Assembly: GCA_016706365.1 (NCBI GenBank)
Contig: JADJJU010000005.1
Coordinates: 248,001-312,000 of the forward strand
DNA from: Saprospiraceae bacterium
Lineage (GTDB): Bacteria > Bacteroidota > Bacteroidia > Chitinophagales > Saprospiraceae
Direction: 5' to 3'
Length of the DNA stretch: 64,000 nucleotides
Shown piece after piece: positions 57,997 to 64,000 of the stretch (positions are counted from its first letter, which is position 1; each line of letters opens with the position of its first letter). The notes under the pieces were generated by a model. The model had not been told where the DNA came from. It did not search any database and saw only the letters and a program-made list of their open reading frames with translations. The translations under genes were made by a program, and so were the position numbers.

Positions 57997-58359
57997 TCAG
58001 CTGAATTCTCCTGCAAATTTCATGAAAGTAAGTGATTCATTTGCAATATTGGCAGAAGTTTTGACATTTCCGTTATCAATTGTGTAGTCTATGTTCACAT
58101 TGACCTGTAGGTGAATTGTTGGGTCAATAACATGTAGAAATTTAATATTGGATGCTTTTTTGATCATTAGTTTTCTATCCAGGATTTTTGAAAGCAGCTC
58201 CTGAATGATCTGCATCATGCATACCCCCGGTACGATTGGTTTTCCGGGAAAATGTCCTGTAAATATGCCATGGCCCGGATCAAATTGAATGCTGAATCCT
58301 GCTTTTCCAATCTCCTTCGGATGTTCTTCAAGTATTTTGTAAAAATCTCCTTCAAGCAT
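57997..58359 (-). CDS. FabZ-like 3-hydroxyacyl-ACP dehydratase
   Basis: A 120-residue hot-dog enzyme with the catalytic stretch IFTGHFPGKPIVPGV, typical of FabZ/FabA-like dehydratases that remove water from 3-hydroxyacyl-ACP. In this operon it would act in each polyene elongation cycle. Its ATG at 58359 overlaps the corrected stop of the upstream lipoprotein gene (TAATG), which supports both the start and the frame repair there. It is shorter than FabZ of primary metabolism, as is usual for aryl-polyene loci. Confidence 0.9.
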   Translation of the reverse strand: MLEGDFYKILEEHPKEIGKAGFSIQFDPGHGIFTGHFPGKPIVPGVCMMQIIQELLSKILDRKLMIKKASNIKFLHVIDPTIHLQVNVNIDYTIDNGNVKTSANIANESLTFMKFAGEFS

Positions 58360-58981
58360 TAATTACTCAGGCGTTTTGAATGAATGGTGAATGGCACTTT
58401 TTTATGCTCGATCAAAAAGGATTCCGGCATTTCTTTTTGTTCTCCTGACAGGAATATCTGAATGACTGGTTTTCTCTTTGAGCCATTTTCAATGCGTATG
58501 ATTTTACTGCAATCCTCTGAAGTGACGTAATAAACCTTTCCTTTTTCAATGCAAAGGTGCTGAAAGTTTGTGAGCCATCCGTCAAAACTTCAACCTGGCT
58601 TAGATCATATTTCATGAGCAGCATTTCAAAGTCTTTTCGCAGAAGATTTACTACTGCATCTTTATCCATTTGGGCCAAAATGTAATGCTTGAAAAATTTC
58701 CCGGATTTGTCAAATTCAAAGTCAAAAAACTTAATCCCGAATTGATTGGTAAACACTATCCTCAGACTGCTGTCGGCCATGGGTTTGAATAAAAGAATTC
58801 CCGAAAACTCATATTTCATGGCATTAACATGAGTGTTATATTTAATGGTTTCCCGGATGACAGGTTTCCAATTCAAAGCACATGACCGGGCTACATCTGT
58901 CTTTTCTAAAGAAGAATAAGCTGATTTGCATGCAGGAAACAGGCAAACAATCAATAAACTACTTAACAGAAAATACTTCAT
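58359..58981 (-). CDS. Lipoprotein of the pigment operon, frameshifted
   Basis: The product starts with a lipoprotein signal (LLIVCLFPACKSAYSSL) and a compact domain (YEFSGILLFKPMADSS, FGIKFFDFEFD). The unrepaired frame ends at 58412 with a basic tail. Adding one base at about 58562 gives GSQTFQHLCIEKGKVYYVTS and runs to a stop at 58359-58361, which overlaps the dehydratase start as TAATG. The protein is probably envelope-bound and works with the LolA-like carrier encoded just upstream (23-base overlap). I do not recognise a named family. Confidence 0.72.
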
Positions 58982-59588
58982 CAGAGATATTGCTGTTTAA
59001 TTGCTTGTTCTGAAAACTGAGCTTCGTAAAATCACCGGAAGGTTCATTCATAATGATACTTGCCACATCCAAATCAGATTTGTTGACCATCAAATGTATG
59101 CTGCTGAAATAATTCTTCATTTGCTTTGAAAGCGGTTTCATTTCAATCCTGTATTGTTTTGAATTTTCAAAGACTTCAGTTGCAAAATCTTTGTTATTTA
59201 ATACATTTCCCCTGATACAATCCGCTGTGATCTGAGAGATTTGCTGGAATAATTTATTGCCACCGGTGGCCATTTTTTTGTCTCCTGAATCATCTTTAAT
59301 CCTGAAGGTTTTGTCATTCATGATAATCAGATACTTAGTAGGGCTACTATATTCCATGCGTACTTTCTGTTCTTTTTTAAACCAGAAAACTCCTTTACTG
59401 ACAATTTTTTCTTCCAGCATACTCAAATGCTTTTCCTGGGTAAAATCGCTTTTTATGGTATTTATTTTAGCAGAAGCTTCAGAGAATTTTTTAGTGAAAT
59501 CAGCTTTATCTTTCAGCGGTTTGAAATCAGACTGGGCACTTAGCTGAATTGCGGGAAATAAAAATAGGAATACAATTATATTAGGCAT
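58959..59588 (-). CDS. LolA-like outer-membrane lipoprotein carrier
   Basis: A 209-residue protein with a signal peptide (IIVFLFLFPAIQLSAQ) and the LolA beta-sheet/hydrophobic-pocket pattern (ASAKINTIKSDFTQEKHL, VRMEYSSPTKYLIIMNDKT). In aryl-polyene loci LolA paralogues are thought to carry the polyene lipid across the periplasm to the outer membrane. It overlaps the upstream deacetylase gene by eight bases and the downstream lipoprotein by 23 bases. Confidence 0.85.
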   Translation of the reverse strand: MPNIIVFLFLFPAIQLSAQSDFKPLKDKADFTKKFSEASAKINTIKSDFTQEKHLSMLEEKIVSKGVFWFKKEQKVRMEYSSPTKYLIIMNDKTFRIKDDSGDKKMATGGNKLFQQISQITADCIRGNVLNNKDFATEVFENSKQYRIEMKPLSKQMKNYFSSIHLMVNKSDLDVASIIMNEPSGDFTKLSFQNKQLNSNISDEVFSVK

Positions 59589-60360
59589 ATGCTGGTATGT
59601 TTAAAAGTTTGTCGACTCTTTCAATGACGTATCCTTCGGCAATTAGGTACTCTATCAACGCAGGTAAAATCTGAACAGTTACTTTACATTTGTCATGAAA
59701 CAGGAAAATGTCTCCGGGCTTTACATTGCGTGTAACTCTTTTGAATAATTTATCCTTTTCCGAAAAAACTGTGTCCAGAGACCTTATACTCCAACCAATA
59801 GAAATGAGTTTAAGTTTTTGCAGGGCAGAAGAAAGCATTGGATTAGTCACACCGTATGGAGGTCTGAACAGCAGTGTTTTTTTGCCAATAACTTTTTCGA
59901 TACTTTCATTAGCCAAGATCAAATCTGCCTGAACTTTTCGGGTGGGGAATAAATCAAAAACTGGATGATGAGAATAGCTGTGATTTCCTATCAAATGTCC
60001 CTGCTCATCTATTTTTTTCAAGATTTCCGGATACAAATCGACATGTTTTCCAATGCAAAAAAAAGCTGCCTTGATACTGTAATTGTCCAGAATCTCTAAA
60101 ATTTCGAGAGTACCCTCCGGTGATGGGCCATCATCAAATGTCAGCGCGACAGACTTATTTTGCACTGTGGCCCTCCATAATACAGGACTATAAAAGTTTG
60201 AATTAACAAGCATAGACCCCCATGCAGCAATCCCCAGATAAATAAACAATGGTGTTAATACTATGAACAAAGAAATTTCAGGCTGTACCCATAATTTTAT
60301 GGCCAGCAAAATTGCCATAGCCAAAAGACAGATTTTCCAAATAAATGGATGATTCAACAT
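59581..60360 (-). CDS. Polysaccharide-deacetylase (NodB)-fold hydrolase
   Basis: A 259-residue protein: two N-terminal hydrophobic helices, then a NodB domain with the metal-binding ALTFDDGPSPEGT (Asp-Asp), HSYSHHPVFDL (His-x3-His) and RPPYGVTN. Such carbohydrate esterases remove N- or O-acetyl groups; in pigment loci they may act on the polar head or on an acyl intermediate. It is translated from within the end of the CLF-like ketosynthase gene (seven-base overlap). The substrate is unknown. Confidence 0.85.
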   Translation of the reverse strand: MLNHPFIWKICLLAMAILLAIKLWVQPEISLFIVLTPLFIYLGIAAWGSMLVNSNFYSPVLWRATVQNKSVALTFDDGPSPEGTLEILEILDNYSIKAAFFCIGKHVDLYPEILKKIDEQGHLIGNHSYSHHPVFDLFPTRKVQADLILANESIEKVIGKKTLLFRPPYGVTNPMLSSALQKLKLISIGWSIRSLDTVFSEKDKLFKRVTRNVKPGDIFLFHDKCKVTVQILPALIEYLIAEGYVIERVDKLLNIPAYA

Positions 60361-61400
60361 TTTTGTAAGAGTATAAGCGAATGTCTCATGTTGGTCTGAG
60401 CATTCCAGATCAAAATGTTTTTTATTTCTTTTGGAGGCAAACCTGAATATAACATTTCAGGAGCGAGTTGCCCGGTTTGGATTGCTCTGGCCGCAATTCC
60501 CATAGCAAATGATGAAGCAGTTGGATACTCGCCACAAAGATGTTTGAAGGCGGCTTTCGGCAAGTTTTTGAAAATGGAGTTTTCTGCTAATTCATATTGA
60601 GAATCATCCCGGATGTCTCCATTTCTGCCTGTTATCAGCAGACTCAGTTCAGTCGGATTTAGCTCATTTTTTTTCAGAAAGTCGATAATTGCTTGCAAAC
60701 TTTGTTCAGGGTTAAGTTTTCTGAAAATCATTTCTATTCCCTTCAGCTCTGCTACAGAATGATCATCTTTCATTCCCTGTAAAACAAAAAAGGCTGATCC
60801 TTCTCCACCCATGCTACCAATAGTAGCAGTATCAAGGAGCTGAGATGGAGTTACAGGTTTTCTTTTGTATCGTCTCAATCTGCTGAGGATATTATGGCTG
60901 ATTGGTGTAATTTCATCCGCGCTTCCTGTGAGCACTCTGGCAGAAGGATTTTCTGTCAAATAAAATTGAGTATCCAACAGTGCGCTCTCAAAAGAAGTAT
61001 TTCCATGAACGAAAGTATTGTTGTAACCATGGCAGGACAATTTGAGTGCAATCTGTCCACCAAGGGTATTATGTGTACTTTGAATGAATGCTGTGGGAGC
61101 AAGCATTTCCTCTTTTTGCGTCACCATTTTCTGTAAAAATATGCCTGTATCGGCCAAACAGCCATATGCAGTACCTGTAATAATGGCATCAGGTAGTTTG
61201 ATATCTGCTTCCTCGAGGCTCATATGAGCTGCAGCAACTCCCATTTTGACCACCCTACTCATTCTGCGGATTTGTTGCAGGTCTATCCATCGCTTATATT
61301 CGGGATCAGAAATGACAAAATGATCATCCTTAATCAGAGGCTCAGCGCCGTGACCAGTCCAGGGAGAAACGATGCCTATGCCTTGAATGTACATGCTCAT
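60354..61400 (-). CDS. Ketosynthase-like chain-length factor
   Basis: A 348-residue thiolase-fold protein of the FabB/FabF type, shorter than an active ketosynthase. The nucleophile region reads TFVHGNTSFESALL instead of TACSSG, so the catalytic Cys is missing, and the HGTGT motif is also lost (ITGRNGD in its place). A late His remains (KHLCGEYPTASS). This is the pattern of a chain-length factor that pairs with the active ketosynthase encoded next to it. It lies just before the deacetylase gene and 56 bases after the ketosynthase stop. Confidence 0.85.
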   Translation of the reverse strand: MSMYIQGIGIVSPWTGHGAEPLIKDDHFVISDPEYKRWIDLQQIRRMSRVVKMGVAAAHMSLEEADIKLPDAIITGTAYGCLADTGIFLQKMVTQKEEMLAPTAFIQSTHNTLGGQIALKLSCHGYNNTFVHGNTSFESALLDTQFYLTENPSARVLTGSADEITPISHNILSRLRRYKRKPVTPSQLLDTATIGSMGGEGSAFFVLQGMKDDHSVAELKGIEMIFRKLNPEQSLQAIIDFLKKNELNPTELSLLITGRNGDIRDDSQYELAENSIFKNLPKAAFKHLCGEYPTASSFAMGIAARAIQTGQLAPEMLYSGLPPKEIKNILIWNAQTNMRHSLILLQKC

Positions 61401-61456
61401 TTATGAAACTTAAACATCATATTGACTCACAAGGTAAGAAATGCAAATGGCGGGAA

Positions 61457-62653
61457 TCAAAAATCCTTTGAAAAAATCAAACTGGAGCAATTACCTCCGA
61501 AACCAAATGAATTGGACATGACATGCTGCAAGTCCTGATTGGAAAGAAATTCTGTAAGTGGAGAAAAGCTGATTTCACTCATCTGGGTTTGAAAATGCGC
61601 ATTGGGGTATAATATTCCTTCTTTCAATGCGTAGGCAGAAAATACTGCTTCCAATGCTCCACTGGCAGCAAGTGTATGACCTGTGAAGCTTTTAGTTGAA
61701 CTCAGAGGAGGGATGTTATTTCCAAATAATTTCATGATGGCTTTGCCTTCCGAACTATCGTTATTTGCAGTACCGGTTCCATGCAAATTTATGTAATCTA
61801 CATCTGAAGCCTCAATCCCTGCTTTTTGCAGAGCCTCATTCATCGCAAGATAATTGCCTGTCCCTTCAGATGAGGAAGCAGTCTGATGATAGGCATCGTT
61901 AGCATTGGCATATCCACTCAGTCTGCACCAGGGATCTATCTCTGCAGCTATTTTGTCAGAAACGAGTACTAAATAAGCTGCTCCTTCTCCCAGATTGAGG
62001 CCTCTCCGGTTTTCGTCAAAGGGTTTACAAGGTTCAGTGTCCAGAATCATGAGCGTATTGAATCCATTCAATGTAAATCTTGTCAAAGAATCCGCACCAC
62101 CGGCTATGACCACATCCAGCATATCATTTTTAATCAGACGGGAAGCGTACATCATCGCATTTGCTCCTGAAGAGCAAGCAGTTGAAATGGTCGATATAAA
62201 GTCCTGCACACCCAGCGATTCAGCCACTAGGTCAGTAATACTTCCACAATCATGATGAATTACATTGCGAAGTTTCCCTCTGGAATTATCCTGCAGATAT
62301 TCTTCCATAAAATGCTCTGTCAGGTCCATTCCTCCGACTGTGGATGCAGATACAAATCCAACCCTGTAATTTGAAATATCACCCAATCCGGAATTTTGCC
62401 AGGCTTCTTTAGCTGCTATTTTGCTGAGCAAGGCAGTTCGGCTCCAGTGAATAGATTCATCAGCCATTGAGGCCAGGGTGTCGTTGCTTGCTTTTACTTC
62501 TGCAACGGGATAAGTGTCGTGGTGAATGGATTTCAGAAATTCCATTTCCTGCATTCCGGGCTGCATGGCTTCGAAGGAATTGATACATTCCGAAAGATTC
62601 ATTCCAATGCCACTAATCACTCCTCCTCCTGCTACCCAGACGCCTGAACTCAT
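61457..62653 (-). CDS. Beta-ketoacyl-ACP synthase (FabF-like)
   Basis: A 398-residue condensing enzyme with the full catalytic triad: Cys in STACSSGANAMM, His in NLHGTGTANNDSS and His in SFTGHTLAASGALEA, plus the NSFGFGGNCSSL C-terminus. It joins malonyl-ACP units to the growing chain. With the CLF-like partner, the dehydratase and the ACP it forms the elongation module of an aryl-polyene pathway; a ketoreductase is not visible in this window. Its start overlaps the ACP stop by four bases. Confidence 0.93.
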   Translation of the reverse strand: MSSGVWVAGGGVISGIGMNLSECINSFEAMQPGMQEMEFLKSIHHDTYPVAEVKASNDTLASMADESIHWSRTALLSKIAAKEAWQNSGLGDISNYRVGFVSASTVGGMDLTEHFMEEYLQDNSRGKLRNVIHHDCGSITDLVAESLGVQDFISTISTACSSGANAMMYASRLIKNDMLDVVIAGGADSLTRFTLNGFNTLMILDTEPCKPFDENRRGLNLGEGAAYLVLVSDKIAAEIDPWCRLSGYANANDAYHQTASSSEGTGNYLAMNEALQKAGIEASDVDYINLHGTGTANNDSSEGKAIMKLFGNNIPPLSSTKSFTGHTLAASGALEAVFSAYALKEGILYPNAHFQTQMSEISFSPLTEFLSNQDLQHVMSNSFGFGGNCSSLIFSKDF

Positions 62654-62925
62654 GCCACTTTTTCTCTTTCTGCTGTAATGAACTCTGCCAGCGATCGTAT
62701 AGAGTAAAACACTTCAGGACCATCAGCTGGGTTGCTCAATTTGATATTGTAATGTTGCTGTAATAAGACAATCAATTCCAGTGCATCAATGGAATCTAGT
62801 CCCAAGCCCTCTTTGAATAATGGCTGATCATTATCAATGTCTCCCGGCTGCACTTCCTGCAGATTCAATTGTTCAATGATCTGTGATTTCAGATCCGACA
62901 TTAGGCTGTCCATATTATTGCTCAT
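62650..62925 (-). CDS. Acyl carrier protein
   Basis: A 91-residue acidic helical protein with the phosphopantetheine site GLDSIDALELI; Ser47 or so is the attachment point. It is a dedicated carrier of the polyene operon, separate from the ACP of fatty-acid synthesis. The start at 62925 (MSNNMDSL) overlaps the end of the KS-like gene by 11 bases, and its stop overlaps the ketosynthase start by four bases. Confidence 0.93.
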   Translation of the reverse strand: MSNNMDSLMSDLKSQIIEQLNLQEVQPGDIDNDQPLFKEGLGLDSIDALELIVLLQQHYNIKLSNPADGPEVFYSIRSLAEFITAEREKVA

Positions 62926-63556
62926 AAAATTTTTCTACTTCTTTGATTGTAAACGGTAATGCTATCCCTTCCTTTTCCTTTTGTATTAAATACAAAGCTG
63001 CCTCATAATGTTTGTGATATTGTTCAACCCATCCCACAATACATGCATTTACTGATTCTGACTCGAATAATTGCTTTGTGTAATGATGCATAAATGTAAT
63101 ATCAAATGAATCATTAACAAAGAAAGTATTTTCTCCTTTCAATCCATGTCTGATACAAATTTCACCATTTACAATATTGGGTAAGGTATAAACAAACAAT
63201 GCCGGACTGGGGATGGTTTTTGTACTTTCCAAATATCTCTCATCTGTATCCAGACTGGAACTTTTGTTAGCCAGCAGGATACCCGTAGATACTTTATCCA
63301 ATGAATCAATTTCTATATCCTGAAGCAGAATTTCCGCTGCCAACCATCCAAGTTTATTCAAGTTGTCCATTTTGTGAAACTTGGGATAAGATACTTCAAG
63401 GCTATTATAAACAGATCTCAGGAACAAATTTATATCTGTTTCCTGCGATTGAAATACAATTGCCCCGTTTTTCAGAACTGATTGATTACGAATAACTACT
63501 ACCGATTGGATATATAAATTCAAAAAACTATGGATTTGTTTTTTCTGAAAATTCAA
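62915..63556 (-). CDS. Short KS-like protein of flexirubin loci
   Basis: A 213-residue protein matching only the N-terminal half of a beta-ketoacyl synthase: STGILLANKSSSLDTDERYL with the surrounding fold, and no HGTGT or GHTLA. No catalytic Cys is evident. Such truncated KS-like proteins recur beside ACP in Bacteroidota flexirubin loci; their role may be structural or gatekeeping. It overlaps the flavoprotein end by 29 bases and the ACP start by 11 bases. Confidence 0.72.
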   Translation of the reverse strand: MNFQKKQIHSFLNLYIQSVVVIRNQSVLKNGAIVFQSQETDINLFLRSVYNSLEVSYPKFHKMDNLNKLGWLAAEILLQDIEIDSLDKVSTGILLANKSSSLDTDERYLESTKTIPSPALFVYTLPNIVNGEICIRHGLKGENTFFVNDSFDITFMHHYTKQLFESESVNACIVGWVEQYHKHYEAALYLIQKEKEGIALPFTIKEVEKFYEQ

Positions 63557-64000
63557 TGAATCTGGCTAATCTTTCCAGACCATTGTGATGATTTTTGACA
63601 TAAGGGTTGGACTGATCCCACACATAACCTGCCAGGACGGAACAAATCTGGTGCTTGATATTGGGATCCGGATTTTTACTGAAGAAAATGGTATCCAAAG
63701 TCCCCTCATACCAGGCATTGACATAGGATCGGAATACATTTACCCCTTGCATTGTGGGTTCCATGTATTCTTTTTCCCAATCGATTTCTTCTCCACGAAG
63801 CTTTCTGATGACAAGCTTTGCAGCTGTTTGGCTGGACACTGTTGCCAATGTAACCCCTGAGGAAAATATAGGATCAAGAAATTCAGTTACATTTCCTGTA
63901 AGCACATATCCATTTCCATAGAATTTGTCCGTAGTAGATGACCAGGATTCCAGAATTTTTGGATCAAATACAAGCTCTGAATCCTTGAAACGCTGCTGAA
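63528..64000 (-). CDS. FAD-dependent halogenase-like oxidoreductase, 5' end outside the window
   Basis: Only the C-terminal 157 residues are present; the frame stays open to the right edge (QQRFKDSELVFDPKILES at the boundary). The stretch GYVLTGNVTEFLDPIFSSGV matches tryptophan-halogenase-like flavoproteins found in flexirubin clusters, whose conserved LDPIFSSGV loop binds FAD. It would modify the aromatic head group or oxidise a pathway intermediate; flexirubins may carry chlorine or methyl groups on the ring. It overlaps the next gene by 29 bases. Confidence 0.82.
   Translation of the reverse strand, partial: QQRFKDSELVFDPKILESWSSTTDKFYGNGYVLTGNVTEFLDPIFSSGVTLATVSSQTAAKLVIRKLRGEEIDWEKEYMEPTMQGVNVFRSYVNAWYEGTLDTIFFSKNPDPNIKHQICSVLAGYVWDQSNPYVKNHHNGLERLARFIEFSEKTNP

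Overview
The window looks like a chromosomal fragment of a Bacteroidota bacterium, probably near Chitinophagia or Saprospiria. The evidence is a moderately AT-rich sequence, promoters of the Bacteroidota form TTG-N19/20-TAnnTTTG, many histidine kinases with the GIAHEIQNPLNFVNNF H-box, an OmpH/Skp-like chaperone, an alpha-2-macroglobulin lipoprotein, an RprXY-like two-component pair, and a flexirubin/aryl-polyene type pigment locus. No rRNA, tRNA or CRISPR array was seen.

Layout. 0-2.2 kb: NfeD-like protein and flotillin (plus strand). 2.6-18.5 kb: a tightly packed plus-strand signalling island with five hybrid-free histidine kinases, three FIST-domain sensory proteins, three receiver proteins and a class III nucleotide cyclase. 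It encodes no DNA-binding output, so the likely output is cyclic nucleotide and phosphotransfer. 18.5-25.7 kb (minus): FAH-family hydrolase, HigBA toxin-antitoxin, trpS, RidA, rpmF with its DUF177 partner, fumC and membrane proteins. 25.8-29.5 kb: a beta-barrel protein, a membrane protein/XRE regulator pair, and a sensor kinase/OmpR-type regulator pair. 29.6-38.4 kb (minus): a membrane-anchored PP2C-like phosphatase with a long acidic linker and a 1867-residue alpha-2-macroglobulin. 39.2-40.9 kb: a zinc-ribbon protein and a REPtron, that is a REP-associated tyrosine transposase flanked by palindromic REPs in both orientations. 41-47.3 kb: OmpH, TatA, a 2OG-Fe(II) oxygenase, a glycosyltransferase, a LysE exporter, degenerate repeats and an M14 peptidase.

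47.5-64 kb is a minus-strand operon running in from beyond the right edge. In transcription order it encodes a flavoprotein (cut by the window end), a KS-like fragment, ACP, a ketosynthase, a chain-length-factor-like ketosynthase, a polysaccharide deacetylase, a LolA-like carrier, a lipoprotein, a FabZ-like dehydratase, a GT2-DUF2062 glycosyltransferase, an RND exporter-acyltransferase-methyltransferase fusion, a phytoene-desaturase-like oxidoreductase, a C45-type Ntn hydrolase, holo-ACP synthase and a CoA ligase. This set fits synthesis, cyclisation/reduction, acylation and export of an aryl-polyene (flexirubin-like) lipid pigment.

At least ten otherwise well conserved genes (including trpS, acpS, tatA, flotillin and two kinases) are broken by one- or two-base losses, mostly in short homopolymers, and two more by an in-frame TAA. 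Because several of these are normally essential, I read most of them as consensus errors in an assembled genome and give joined gene coordinates.
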